Shown here piece by piece: positions 30,671-39,742 of a stretch of 64,000 bases of DNA. Both the position numbers and the translations under genes were made by a program. Positions within the stretch are counted from its first letter, which is position 1. Each line of letters opens with the position of its first letter. The notes under the pieces are model-generated. The model saw only the letters and a program-made list of their open reading frames with translations. It was not told the origin of the DNA and searched no databases. Source of the stretch: Marinovum sp048263515 (GTDB taxonomy: Bacteria; Pseudomonadota; Alphaproteobacteria; Rhodobacterales; Rhodobacteraceae); the NCBI RefSeq assembly GCF_048263515.1, contig NZ_JBLXEC010000018.1, positions 35,236-99,235 on the forward strand, given 5' to 3'.

Positions 30671-32956
30671 ATGAACAAGGCGATTACCGAGGGCGTGGTT
30701 TTCATGCCGACGCCCTTCGCTGTCGGGCTCGATGTCTGGTCGAGCCAGAACGGCCGTCCGGGGGATGACACCTATGAAAACGCGGCCAATGCCGCATTCG
30801 TGCCGGCGGATCAGGATTTCGCCGGCTGTCTGGAAATCCAGAAATCCAGTTCGACGCAGAAGCTGCGCTACATGGGCCAGACGCCGATGCTGCCGGGCTG
30901 CTACCTGCGGGTGACGGCACGGGTCAAGGCGATCTCGGGCAACCTGCCCAGCGTGCGGATTGCGGGCTACCCGGCGCTGCCGAACGGCACACAGGTCAGC
31001 GGGGTGACGGTCAGCGGGCCTTCGGTGGCGCTGACCACCTATGGCGAGATCGTCGAGGTCTCGGCCATCCTCGGGCCGGGCAACCGCACCGGGGTCGACA
31101 TGATCTGGGGCACGACGCCGGTGTTCGCGCATCTCGGTCTGGACCTGACCGGGGCCAACGGTGGCATCGTGCGGATCGACGATCTGGTGATCGAGGACAT
31201 CACCGGCGTCTTTCTCGGCGAGTTGCTGGCTGCGGTCGATGTGCGCGACTATGGTGCCGTGGGCGACGGCACCACCGATGACAGCGCCGCCTTCGAGGCG
31301 GCCGACGATGCCGCCGACGGGCGCGAGATCCTGGTGTCCGACGGCACCTACCGGCTGGCCTCTGACGTGACGATCAACTCGCGCATCCGCTTCGAGGGCA
31401 CGGTGACCATGCCCGACAGCGCCATTCTGTCGCTGACCAGGAACTTCGAGCTCGGCAGCTACATCGACGCCTTCGGCAACGAGGAGCTGGGGTTCAGAAA
31501 GGCGTTTCAGTCGCTGCTGAACAACGCTGATCACGAAAGCCTCGACATGGGGGGACGGCGGATCACCATCACCGAACCCATCGACATGCAGGCGGCGGTG
31601 AACAACAAGGACACCTATGCCCAGCGTCGCCATATTGCCAATGGCCAGTTCTATGCCACCGGCGACGCGGTCTGGGAGCCGGATGTCTACACCAGCCAGG
31701 CGACCTATGCCGCCAGCGACGACAACACGCTGACCAATGTGACCAATGTCGCCAATATCCCGGTGGGTTCGCTGATCACCGGCAACGGCGTCGCGCGCGA
31801 GACCTATGTCCGGTCCAAGAACGTCTCGGCGGGCGAGATCACCCTGTCGCAGCCTATGGGCGCGGCCACCGGCACGCAAAACCTGACCTTCACCCGCTTC
31901 AAGTACATGATCGATTTCAGCGGCTTCGAAAAGCTCACCAGCTTTTCCTTCTCTGACGTCGAGTTTCAGTGCAACAACAAGGCCAGCGCCCTGATGCTTG
32001 CCAAGACCGGCACGGTGTTTCAGGTGCGCGACTGCTATTTCACCCGGCCCAAGCACCGCGGCATCACCTCGATCGGCTATGGCTGTCAGGGGATGCTGGT
32101 CGACCGTTGCCAGTTTCTGTCGTCAGAGGGCAGCGAGCCGGCACAGAACCGGATCTCGATCGCGATCAATGCCAATGCCAATGACGTCAAGCTGCGCAAC
32201 AATCGCGCCAGCCAGTTCCGGCATTTCTGCATTCTGAGCGGCTCGAACTCGGTGGTGCAGGGCAACCACTTCTTCCAGGGCGACGGCCAGCCCAACGGCG
32301 TGCGCATGGCCGGGCTGGTGCTGGCGCTGCGGTCCTGCAACGCCACGGTGGTGGGCAATTACGTCGACAATTGCTTCATCGAATGGACCAACGAGCGCGA
32401 GGTGCAGCCGGATTTCGTCGGCGGTTTCGGCTTTGCGGGGCTGTCGATCACCAATAACGTCTTTCTATGTGGCGAGGTGCTGCCGTCCTTTGCCTGGATC
32501 GTGGTCAAACCCTTCGGCACCGGGCATTTCTTCAATGGCATCAACGTCACCGGCAACCTGTTCCGCGGCGTCGGCGCGGTGATCCAGCAGGCCGAGAAGG
32601 TCGACACCACCCATGCCGACATGAACTACGGCAACATGAAGAACGTCTATTTCACCGACAACACCTTCAACAACGTGTTCAAGACCACCGAGAACCCGGT
32701 GGTGGTGTCGCATACCCAGTCGAGCGCCTCGGCGACCTGGCAGATCAGCGGCAGCGACGTCCTGGCCTTCGGCGGCGAGGCGCGGCGGGTTGTGGGGCTG
32801 GTGGCCACCGACCGGATCGAGACCGGGTCCAACGTGGCGCAGTGGGGGATGCCCTATACCAAGGCGGGGCAGGGCGCGGCCAACGACCGGGTCGACCTGC
32901 ACTGGGAAACGGCCGTGCGCGGACAGGTCGCCGTGACCATGCGCATGGACGTCTGA
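30671..32956 (+). CDS. Large right-handed beta-helix protein (glycosyl hydrolase 28-related / pectate-lyase fold)
   Basis: 761 residues. Residues about 1-190 form a beta-rich module resembling a carbohydrate-binding jelly roll. Then VDVRDYGAVGDGTTDDSAAFEAA (about 193-215) is the classic N-cap of pectate-lyase superfamily 3 / phage-tailspike beta-helices, followed by a long run of short Asn- and Gly-rich coils (NNFLFRN-like turns) to the end. No classical signal peptide is seen. The role could be exopolysaccharide cleavage or surface binding. It stands alone between unrelated genes. Confidence 0.78.
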   Translation: MNKAITEGVVFMPTPFAVGLDVWSSQNGRPGDDTYENAANAAFVPADQDFAGCLEIQKSSSTQKLRYMGQTPMLPGCYLRVTARVKAISGNLPSVRIAGYPALPNGTQVSGVTVSGPSVALTTYGEIVEVSAILGPGNRTGVDMIWGTTPVFAHLGLDLTGANGGIVRIDDLVIEDITGVFLGELLAAVDVRDYGAVGDGTTDDSAAFEAADDAADGREILVSDGTYRLASDVTINSRIRFEGTVTMPDSAILSLTRNFELGSYIDAFGNEELGFRKAFQSLLNNADHESLDMGGRRITITEPIDMQAAVNNKDTYAQRRHIANGQFYATGDAVWEPDVYTSQATYAASDDNTLTNVTNVANIPVGSLITGNGVARETYVRSKNVSAGEITLSQPMGAATGTQNLTFTRFKYMIDFSGFEKLTSFSFSDVEFQCNNKASALMLAKTGTVFQVRDCYFTRPKHRGITSIGYGCQGMLVDRCQFLSSEGSEPAQNRISIAINANANDVKLRNNRASQFRHFCILSGSNSVVQGNHFFQGDGQPNGVRMAGLVLALRSCNATVVGNYVDNCFIEWTNEREVQPDFVGGFGFAGLSITNNVFLCGEVLPSFAWIVVKPFGTGHFFNGINVTGNLFRGVGAVIQQAEKVDTTHADMNYGNMKNVYFTDNTFNNVFKTTENPVVVSHTQSSASATWQISGSDVLAFGGEARRVVGLVATDRIETGSNVAQWGMPYTKAGQGAANDRVDLHWETAVRGQVAVTMRMDV

Positions 32957-33016
32957 CGACACCAAGGGGAGCCGGTGTCACGGGGTCGCGGCAACACCTG
33001 CCGCGGCCCTGAAGCC

Positions 33017-34480
33017 TCAGCGCACGCGCAGAAAGCGCGCCGACATCCAGCCGGCGGCGCCATCGGGCATGACCATGCGCCACCAGACGTCGTTCGATTC
33101 GCGGCATTCGGCAGCGGCCTGGAAATCCGTAGCGCTCAGCCCGTCGCGGGTCGCATGGTCGCAGGCGGCGCGGCAGATCTCTGACGAGATGAAGAAGGCG
33201 CTTTCGTCCTTGGCGATGGGCGAGACGAAGGCCGCCTTGGGTGCTTCGGCGACGATCTCGGCACTGAAGTTCGGCTCGGACCGCAGGGTGGCGAATTCGT
33301 TGACGTTGACCACCTGGTAGCGATCGGCGCCCGGCGCACAAAGCGCGTTGGCGGCCGCCGGCGGCAGCTCTTCGCCGTCACCGGCGAGATCGGCCAGCTT
33401 CGAGGCGCCGGGGAAGATCACGATCGGCTCGAAGAAGGTGAAGGGGCCGGTGGCCTGTTCGATCAGCCGCTCGATTTCGAGGGCCGTTGGCGGCGCATCG
33501 CTGGGCGCCTCGCTCTGGCCGTTCCAGGCTGCCTGTTGCAACACTCGAGCCGAAACGCCGCCGGTGCCCGAGCGCGGTTGGAACCAGCGCACCTCGCAGA
33601 CCGTCCAGTAAAGCTCGCCCTCGGCACGGTAGCCGGTCAGCCAGGCGCCGCGCCGCGCGCCGGTCTCCGCAGGGGCCAGCATCATGCCGGCGGTGGCCTG
33701 AAAGGTTCGGGTGCTTTCCGGGCGCGCGAAGTGATCGGGCCGCATCTCGGGGTCGATCCGCTCACAGATCTCGCGCAGCTGGTCCTGGCTCATCTCGTCG
33801 GGCAGGGGGCGCACGCCCTCGACGCGGATACCGACGTCGATGGTGCGGGTGACGGTGTCGACCATCAGGTGTTCGCCAGGCGGCTGGGTGAAGATCTCGA
33901 GCGCGAAACTGTGGCTGATGCTGAGGATCGGCAGCTTGCCGAAGAGCTCGGCGGTGGCGAGCTGCGCCTCCTGGAAGGCCTCGGTCACCTGGTCCTCGGT
34001 CAGGGTGCCGTCGGGCAGCTCCAGCCCCGGCGCCTGAAATCCGAGGGTCGCGGCGGCGTGAATCGAGCGGTCGAGGGTGCGCACCACGCCTTCCTCCAGG
34101 CTCGCGCGGGTGCCGCCGAGAAAGGCCAGCGCACAGGCGCCAAGACAGCTCTTGCCCTCGGCCACATGGGACGAGATGCCCTTGAGCCGCAGGTATTCGG
34201 CGATCGCGATGCCTTCGACGAAGTCGCCGCCGGGGCTGTCGAGGCAGAGCCGGGGCGCCGCATCGAAGTATTGCGCATCCTCGGCGCCGCCGGGCAGGAG
34301 CCGGGCCAGCTTGGCCCGGTCGCCTGTCTCGATCTCGCCGGTGGCGCGGGCATTGCAGCCCTCGGGGTGCGAATTGACCAGCCGGATTTCCATTGCCTGC
34401 GCGGGCGCGGCGAGGCCCAGCCAGAGGCCAAGCCCCGCGGTCAGGGCGGCAAGCGAAGTCAGGCGGCGGATCAGGGGCAT
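33017..34480 (-). CDS. Periplasmic ClpP-like (COG3904-type) protein with C-terminal SH3-like domain
   Basis: 487 residues with a signal peptide (MPLIRRLTSLAALTAGLGLWLGLAAPAQA). Residues 60-130 resemble the ClpP/crotonase fold: LCLDSPGGDFVEGIAIAEYLRLKGI, then GKSCLGACALAFLGG, where ClpP relatives have the nucleophile; here CLGAC replaces a clear Ser. The C-terminal 90 residues (YQVVNVNEFATLRSEPNFSAEIV...WWRMVMPDGAAGWMSARFL) look like a bacterial SH3 domain. Probably an envelope protein; catalytic activity is doubtful. Confidence 0.72.
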   Translation of the reverse strand: MPLIRRLTSLAALTAGLGLWLGLAAPAQAMEIRLVNSHPEGCNARATGEIETGDRAKLARLLPGGAEDAQYFDAAPRLCLDSPGGDFVEGIAIAEYLRLKGISSHVAEGKSCLGACALAFLGGTRASLEEGVVRTLDRSIHAAATLGFQAPGLELPDGTLTEDQVTEAFQEAQLATAELFGKLPILSISHSFALEIFTQPPGEHLMVDTVTRTIDVGIRVEGVRPLPDEMSQDQLREICERIDPEMRPDHFARPESTRTFQATAGMMLAPAETGARRGAWLTGYRAEGELYWTVCEVRWFQPRSGTGGVSARVLQQAAWNGQSEAPSDAPPTALEIERLIEQATGPFTFFEPIVIFPGASKLADLAGDGEELPPAAANALCAPGADRYQVVNVNEFATLRSEPNFSAEIVAEAPKAAFVSPIAKDESAFFISSEICRAACDHATRDGLSATDFQAAAECRESNDVWWRMVMPDGAAGWMSARFLRVR

Positions 34481-34552
34481 GGGGTTCTTCCATTCTGGCG
34501 GATCGCTCCAGTCTAACCAACTGTCGCGCCATAGCAATTCCCCGCGTGTGGG

Positions 34553-35236
34553 TCAGAACTCCTGCCAGAGGCCGATTTTCACCCCGGGCGGCGCCGGGTC
34601 CTGCAGGTCGAAGATCACCCCGCCCTGGACCTTGACCCTGTCGCCGAAGGGCACCACGAGGCTGGGCGCAAAGCTGGAGTAGGGCGCGTCGCCGACCTGG
34701 GTGTGAAAGACCTGCGCCATTGCCTTGAGCCCGCTGGCAAAGGTCAGCCCCGCGGTCACGTCGACCTTGCTCTGGCGCAGGAACTCGGCGCCGGGGCCCT
34801 CGGCCATGACCTGTCGGGTGTCGACCGAGAACCAGCCGTAGTGGGGCCCGAGCTCGAAGCCGCGGCCGAAATTGAGCCCGACGGCGGTGTAGGTCTGATC
34901 GCCGACCTTGCCGAGGCTGGCCTCGACGGCCAGCCGGCTGCCCTGCCGCTCGACCAGCGGCAAGCGGGCAAAGAGCCGGTAATCGGGGTCGGCGGCGTGG
35001 TAGTAGGGGTCGAAACCGATGCTCTGGCCGATGTCGAGCCCAAGGGTGAGCGACTGCGTCAGCCCGTATTCCAGGTAGAGATTGTTAAAGATGGTGAGGT
35101 CGGTCAGGTTCCCCGCCCCCCCGAAGCCGCTGATCTGCGTCGAGGTGGCGAGGAACCATCGGCCCTTGTCACGCGGCCAGGCCCCTGCCGACGCCATGCC
35201 CGCCAGCAAGGCAAAGATGACGGCCAGCAGGCGCAT
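34553..35236 (-). CDS. Exported beta-barrel-like protein
   Basis: 227 residues with a signal peptide (MRLLAVIFALLAGMASA). The rest is alternating amphipathic beta strands with aromatic girdles (WFLATSTQISGFGG, LYLEYGLTQSLTLGLDIG, YTAVGLNFGRGFELGPHYGWFS) and ends in a C-terminal aromatic (WQEF), as outer-membrane barrels do. Seventy-two bases separate it from the ClpP-like gene on the same strand, so the two may be co-transcribed. Function unknown. Confidence 0.7.
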   Translation of the reverse strand: MRLLAVIFALLAGMASAGAWPRDKGRWFLATSTQISGFGGAGNLTDLTIFNNLYLEYGLTQSLTLGLDIGQSIGFDPYYHAADPDYRLFARLPLVERQGSRLAVEASLGKVGDQTYTAVGLNFGRGFELGPHYGWFSVDTRQVMAEGPGAEFLRQSKVDVTAGLTFASGLKAMAQVFHTQVGDAPYSSFAPSLVVPFGDRVKVQGGVIFDLQDPAPPGVKIGLWQEF

Positions 35237-35379
35237 CGGCGGACCTTTCCGGTGACTCTCCCCACCGCCCAGAGTGGCGGCTCATGGTAAACAAGAGGTT
35301 AACGGGACCCGCCGCCGCGCCGCTTCTGGCCAAGCCGCACCGGCTGCGGTATCACCGCAGGGCAATGGCAGGACGACAC

Positions 35380-36222
35380 ATGACCGATTTGACCGAACTG
35401 GCCCGGCTGATCCGCGAAGACAGCGCCGCGCGCGGGCAGCCGATCTCGAAACTTGGCTATTTCTGCGCGCCGTTCCGGCCCACCCAAGGCCCGTTTTCCG
35501 ATCGGGTGATCAAGGTCTATCGCGGCTCGACCGACGCCGCGTTGATGGCGCGGCTGGCGCAATGCCACGCGGATTACGTGGCCGCTCTGCACACGACTGG
35601 CGTGCCGGTGCCGGAAACCGAGTTTCACCTGCTGCCCGAGGGCGATCTGCAGGTGCCGGTTATCGTGCAGGAGGCGCTGCCGGCCGAGACGATGATGCGG
35701 CCGCAGATGCAGGCCGCGCCGCTGAACGAGGCGCTCGAGCTGATGGAGGCGGCGGGCCAGGTGATCGCGCGCTTCTGGAACAACGCCGATCAGTTCGGCA
35801 CCCGCATCGGCTTTCACCCCTCGATCCGCAATTTCGCCGTCGCCGACGGCACGGCCAGCTTCTTCGACACCTTCCCGCCGCTGATCCACTACTCCCGCCC
35901 CGAAATGGGCCGGATGCTGCTGACCTTCTCGGAAAGCCCGATCATGCGCACCGTGGGCCCGCTGCTGCGCCGCCGCGTGACCGGCATTCAGGACGAATGG
36001 TATTCGCCTCCGGAGACGCTGGTCGGGTTGGTAGGCTCGGCCTGCCGGCTGCGACCCGACGATGGCGAGGCCTTCCTCGCCTGGGGCCGCGAGTTCATGA
36101 ACCGCGAGATGCCGCGCTGGGCGGACGAGGCGTTGCCGCATCTGCAACGCCCGCCGCGGCTGCCCGGATACTGGACCGGCATGCGCAAGCTGCTGGGGCT
36201 TCAGGGCGAGCCGAACGTCTGA
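35380..36222 (+). CDS. Unknown protein, possibly degenerate aminoglycoside-phosphotransferase fold
   Basis: 280 residues starting MTDLTELARLIRED behind an AGGA. The N-terminal part has VIKVYRG, then VPVPETEFHLL...PVIVQEALPAE, recalling an APH-type N-lobe with a hinge. Later IGFHPSIRNFAVADGTASFFDTFPP sits where a catalytic loop and metal-binding Asp would be, but the HxD of true kinases is missing. I do not recognise a named family with certainty; the kinase-like reading is inference. Confidence 0.6.
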   Translation: MTDLTELARLIREDSAARGQPISKLGYFCAPFRPTQGPFSDRVIKVYRGSTDAALMARLAQCHADYVAALHTTGVPVPETEFHLLPEGDLQVPVIVQEALPAETMMRPQMQAAPLNEALELMEAAGQVIARFWNNADQFGTRIGFHPSIRNFAVADGTASFFDTFPPLIHYSRPEMGRMLLTFSESPIMRTVGPLLRRRVTGIQDEWYSPPETLVGLVGSACRLRPDDGEAFLAWGREFMNREMPRWADEALPHLQRPPRLPGYWTGMRKLLGLQGEPNV

Positions 36223-36297
36223 GAGGTTCTCAAGCGATTTGGGGGCTTTGACTGCTGGCTGCACCGTGGCAGGGTGGAGTTCACAGGAGGAGTTCCC

Positions 36298-36618
36298 ATG
36301 CCCGAAATCAAGCGCGACGCCCAGCTTCAGACCGTGATCACCACCTTCGAGATGACCCCCGGCACCTGCCAGGATCTGCTCGACGCCCTGCAGGATGCCT
36401 ACGAATCCTTCATCTCGAAACAAAAGGGGTTTGTCGCCGCCGGGCTGCATGTGAACGACGCCCAGACCCGGATCGCCAACTACTCGCAATGGCAGAGCCG
36501 CGAGGATTTCCTGGCGATGCTGCGCTCTGACGAGATGCGCAGCCGCAACCGCAAGATCAACGAGCTGTGCCGCAGCTTCGAGCCGGTGATGTACGACGTG
36601 GCGGCGACCTTCGATTGA
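36298..36618 (+). CDS. Antibiotic biosynthesis monooxygenase (ABM)-like protein
   Basis: 106 residues of ferredoxin-like alpha/beta fold (VITTFEMTPGTCQDLLDALQDAYESFISKQKGFVAAGLHVN...ANYSQWQSREDFLAML). CAGGAGG lies ahead of the ATG. Such proteins are small heme-degrading or quinone monooxygenases, or simply dimeric ligand-binding proteins. It overlaps the hemerythrin gene by 4 bases, suggesting translation coupling. Confidence 0.82.
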   Translation: MPEIKRDAQLQTVITTFEMTPGTCQDLLDALQDAYESFISKQKGFVAAGLHVNDAQTRIANYSQWQSREDFLAMLRSDEMRSRNRKINELCRSFEPVMYDVAATFD

Positions 36619-37166
36619 CCGATGAGGCACTGCGGCTGGAGCAGCGCGCCGGCCTGCCGGAGGCGCTGCGCGTGCTGCTGGCCGAATATCCGCGGGAGGG
36701 TTGGAAGGCGCATGCGAACTTCGCCGGGCTGGTGGCCTTCTGGCTCGACCGGCACTTGATGTTCCGCCAGCTGACCGAGACCCTGATCCGCGATGCCGAG
36801 ACCAGGGTCGATGGCGGCATGGACCGGCAGGCCTATGGCCAGCGGCTGGGGCGGCTGGGGTCGATGCTGGTCAACCAGCTGCACGGCCACCACCAGATCG
36901 AGGACATGCATTACTTCCCCAAGCTCGCCGGGCTCGAGACCCGGCTGCAGCGCGGCTTCGACCTGCTCGACAGCGATCATCACGCCATGGATGGCTTGCT
37001 CGACCGGTTCACAAAATTCGCCAACGGCGTGTTGCAAGGCGGCGAGGCGGGGCATTTTCACACCGAGGTTCAGGGCTTCACCGCCCTGCTGAACCGTCAT
37101 CTGATCGACGAGGAAGAACTGATCGTGCCGGTGATCCTGAAATATGGGGCCGAGGGGCTGGAGTAG
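36615..37166 (+). CDS. Hemerythrin domain protein
   Basis: 183 residues with a helical bundle bearing the His/Glu set of hemerythrin-like di-iron proteins: DRHLMFR, HGHHQIEDMHYFP, DHHAMD and LNRHLIDEEELIVPVI. It may bind oxygen, NO or iron. The start is a TTG at 36615 overlapping the previous stop (TTGA); an ATG at 36567 would lie well inside the ABM gene. Co-transcribed with the ABM-like gene. Confidence 0.82.
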   Translation: MTDEALRLEQRAGLPEALRVLLAEYPREGWKAHANFAGLVAFWLDRHLMFRQLTETLIRDAETRVDGGMDRQAYGQRLGRLGSMLVNQLHGHHQIEDMHYFPKLAGLETRLQRGFDLLDSDHHAMDGLLDRFTKFANGVLQGGEAGHFHTEVQGFTALLNRHLIDEEELIVPVILKYGAEGLE

Positions 37167-37168
37167 GC

Positions 37169-37549
37169 TCAGCCCACCGGTGGCGACGGGCGGGTGACGA
37201 TGAAGAGCGCCGCCCCGGCCATCACCACCGCCTGCAACGTCAAAAGCCAGGCGCTGAGGCCGAAGACGAGGCCCGCGACCAGCACCACACCCATGGTCGA
37301 GACCGCCAGCACCTTGGCGCGCTGGGAGATCGCGCGGTATTCGCGCCAGTTGATGATCGGCGGCCCGAGGGTGGGGTGTTCCACCAGCCAGTCGTGCAGC
37401 CGTGGTGACGACCTGGCAAAGCAGAAGGCCGCGATCAGCAGGAACACCGTGGTGGGCAGCAGCGGCAGGAAGATGCCCAGCACGCCCAGGCCGATGGCCA
37501 GGCATCCGAGCACGATCCAGAATAGGCGAAGCAAGGCGGCAACTCTCAT
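37169..37549 (-). CDS. YbaN family (DUF454) inner-membrane protein
   Basis: 126 residues starting MRVAALLRLFWIVLGCLAIGLGVLGIFLPLLPTTVF. It has a long N-terminal hydrophobic stretch and the DUF454 signature FARSSPRLHDWLVEHPTLGPPI, then two more helices. Function unknown. Its stop lies 2 bases from the stop of the convergent hemerythrin gene. Confidence 0.88.
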   Translation of the reverse strand: MRVAALLRLFWIVLGCLAIGLGVLGIFLPLLPTTVFLLIAAFCFARSSPRLHDWLVEHPTLGPPIINWREYRAISQRAKVLAVSTMGVVLVAGLVFGLSAWLLTLQAVVMAGAALFIVTRPSPPVG

Positions 37550-37703
37550 GTCGCGCAAGCTAGCACGGCATCGGGAAATTGCCCGTGCGAAAGCCCGGGA
37601 TCGCGGCTTTTTCACCACAGGGGCGGGGGCCGCAGGGCCGGTCGGCGTGAAAATCAGCGTCCGGGGGCTGGCGGCTGGGGGCCGCGCGGGATAGCTTTGC
37701 GCC

Positions 37704-37979
37704 ATGTCGGATGATCTCGTCAGTGAAATCAGAGCCTTGCGGAGGGAAGTTGAAAAGCTCAACGGCCACCGCTTCTTTCGCATTCACGACAAGTTCTGGA
37801 CCATGCTCTGGCATTCGCTGGCGCGCGGGTTGATGATGGGCCTCGGCACCGTCGTCGGCGCGACGGTGCTGCTGTCACTGGTGATCTGGACGCTGAGCCA
37901 GATCGAGTTCATCCCGATCGTCGGCGAATGGGCGCGGCAGATCATCGACATCGTACAGGACGTCGGCTCCGGCAACTGA
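37704..37979 (+). CDS. DUF5665 family membrane protein
   Basis: 91 residues: an N-terminal coiled segment (VSEIRALRREVEKLNGHRFFRIHD), one long membrane helix (about residues 43-68) and an amphipathic C-terminus, matching DUF5665. Function unknown. Confidence 0.82.
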   Translation: MSDDLVSEIRALRREVEKLNGHRFFRIHDKFWTMLWHSLARGLMMGLGTVVGATVLLSLVIWTLSQIEFIPIVGEWARQIIDIVQDVGSGN

Positions 37980-37994
37980 GGCGTCAGCGCCCGC

Positions 37995-38828
37995 TCAGAA
38001 CCCCAGCCGGCGCAGCGGGCCGATGACGCGGCGAAAGACGATCGGCGGCAGCACGTCCTGCAGCATTTCGAGCCGGCGCACCTCGCGGTCGGCCTGGTCA
38101 TGGGTGCCGGGGCGAGGGCGGAAGAGCGTGGTGTGGCTGCGCTTGGTATGGTCCCAGGTCGCGGTGTAATAATAGAGCGCCATCGACATCCGCGGCTCGC
38201 CCTTGGGGTGGTTCACCGTCTCGGGGTTGCCGTGCCAGGTGTCTGAGCCGGTGTTGAAACAGCACATGCGGTTGTATTCCGGCACGAAGCTCTCGACCTT
38301 TTGGCTCATGTCTTCGTTCCAGATCTCGAAGGACCCGCCGTATTCGGCCTTCCAGTCCTTGTTGAGGTAAATCAGGATGTTGAGCCGCCGCTCGAGGTTG
38401 AGTTTGGCGTTGTGGTTGAAGTCGGCGTGGATGTCGAGATGACCGCCATTGGCCACCACATGCACCCCGCCGCCGGCGAAATAGGGATCGGGGATCAGCC
38501 CGCTGATGCCGGTCAGCTCTTCGAGAAAGCGCACGAAGGGACGGGAATTCAGCGTGTAGAACAGCTGCCGCGTGTACATCGGCAGGCGTTCCGGCAGGTA
38601 GGAGGTCTTCAGCTTTTCCTGCGGCCGGTTGAAGCTGTCTTCGGCCTCGGGCAGGGTCTTGAGCTCGGCAATGACCCGGTCCAGCACCTCTTCGGGCAGG
38701 AAATCGGTAAAGGTGCCATAGGGATAGGGCTTGCGGGCCTGATAGCTCTCGGCTGCGGATTTGGCAGCCGCCTGGGCGGCCTTGGAATCGATGAGAAGTG
38801 TTTCGGGATCAATCGGAATGACGGCCAT
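37995..38828 (-). CDS. 2-oxoglutarate/Fe(II)-dependent oxygenase
   Basis: 277 residues with the double-stranded beta-helix iron triad: H and D in HLDIHADFN, the distal H in DTWHGNP, and the 2OG-binding Arg in EPRMSMALYYY. Prolyl-hydroxylase-like enzymes of this size hydroxylate protein or small-molecule substrates; the substrate cannot be told. The ATG at 38828 follows GAGGATATTTTC. Confidence 0.87.
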   Translation of the reverse strand: MAVIPIDPETLLIDSKAAQAAAKSAAESYQARKPYPYGTFTDFLPEEVLDRVIAELKTLPEAEDSFNRPQEKLKTSYLPERLPMYTRQLFYTLNSRPFVRFLEELTGISGLIPDPYFAGGGVHVVANGGHLDIHADFNHNAKLNLERRLNILIYLNKDWKAEYGGSFEIWNEDMSQKVESFVPEYNRMCCFNTGSDTWHGNPETVNHPKGEPRMSMALYYYTATWDHTKRSHTTLFRPRPGTHDQADREVRRLEMLQDVLPPIVFRRVIGPLRRLGF

Positions 38829-38891
38829 GAAAATATCCTCGCGAGGTTGCGGACCGACTAACAAGGGATCTTGGCAGAATTAAGGATGCCT

Positions 38892-39272
38892 TTACGGATT
38901 GTCGGCAGACGTGTCGAAATCCACATGGATATGGTTGCCGTCGGGGTCATGCAGGTTGACCTGGGTGATCGGAAAGCCGGGCACCGGATCGATGCTGTGG
39001 GCAATGCCCCGGTCGGTCAGCTTGTCGATGAAGCCCTGCATCCCCTGGGCGCGAAAGGCGAAATGCTCGAGCGACAGGTCGTCACCGGGCTCGGGCGCCT
39101 TGGTCTTGCCCACCAGATGCACCACCGCGCGGTCGCCGAGGTAGAGCCAAGCGCCGGGAAAAGCAAAGGGCGGGCGTTTGCCGGGGTGCAGCCCGAGGAT
39201 ATCGCCGTACCAGGCGATCATCTCGTCGAGATTGGCAGTGCGGAGATTGACGTGATCGAAGGCGATGAGCAT
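38892..39272 (-). CDS. VOC family protein (glyoxalase/dioxygenase superfamily)
   Basis: 126 residues, one full VOC unit: FDHVNLRTANLDEMIAWYGDILGLHPG, then HLVGK and LEHFAFRA, and a final VNLHDPDGNHIHVDF with the metal-ligand Glu/His type positions. It probably acts on or binds a small hydrophobic metabolite. Stand-alone. Confidence 0.85.
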   Translation of the reverse strand: MLIAFDHVNLRTANLDEMIAWYGDILGLHPGKRPPFAFPGAWLYLGDRAVVHLVGKTKAPEPGDDLSLEHFAFRAQGMQGFIDKLTDRGIAHSIDPVPGFPITQVNLHDPDGNHIHVDFDTSADNP

Positions 39273-39333
39273 GGCGCGGCCCCTGTTGTGTCTTCGGGCA
39301 CCTTAAGCAGCCAAAGCGGGCCTTGCAAAGCAG

Positions 39334-39358
39334 AACGGGGCCGAAATCGGCCCCGTTT
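39334..39358 (-). terminator. Terminator-like hairpin
   Basis: Perfect stem AACGGGGCCG / CGGCCCCGTT with a short AAAT loop, downstream of the leftward PLDc_N gene. The T-run is weak on the minus strand. Confidence 0.6.
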
Positions 39359-39382
39359 CAGGTTGGTCGAAAACCCTGCGGG

Positions 39383-39568
39383 TCAGACGTGTGCCGTGCG
39401 GCCTTTGGGGCCCATCAGCAGCCAGGCGATGAAGCCCAGCACCGGCAGGATCAGAATGACGAGGGTCCAGATCACCTTGGCCCCGGTTGAGGCCGAAGAG
39501 GTGAGGGTCTTGTAGATTGCGTAGATGTCGGCGATCAGGATGATCAGGCCAAAAAGTCCATATTCCAT
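39383..39568 (-). CDS. Small PLDc_N-type membrane protein
   Basis: 61 residues with two membrane helices: MEYGLFGLIILIADIYAIY and KVIWTLVILILPVLGFIAWLLMGPKG. The W-x-L...LPxxGxxxW...GP spacing is that of phospholipase D nuclease N-terminal (PLDc_N) domains, which also occur alone. Function unknown. Confidence 0.85.
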   Translation of the reverse strand: MEYGLFGLIILIADIYAIYKTLTSSASTGAKVIWTLVILILPVLGFIAWLLMGPKGRTAHV

Positions 39569-39742
39569 GACGAAGCTCCGGGTTGGTTGCGTTCGGGGTC
39601 GAGATGCCAAGTCAACGTTGGCAGCTTCGAAAATGTTCCCGGCACCAAGCTCGCGGGGGTCAGGTTGGTCGGCGGCGCGGGGCGCACTACCTTTTGGATG
39701 ATGCTCTGTAGCGCGATGCCTTTGTCTTCGAGGAGACCGCTG

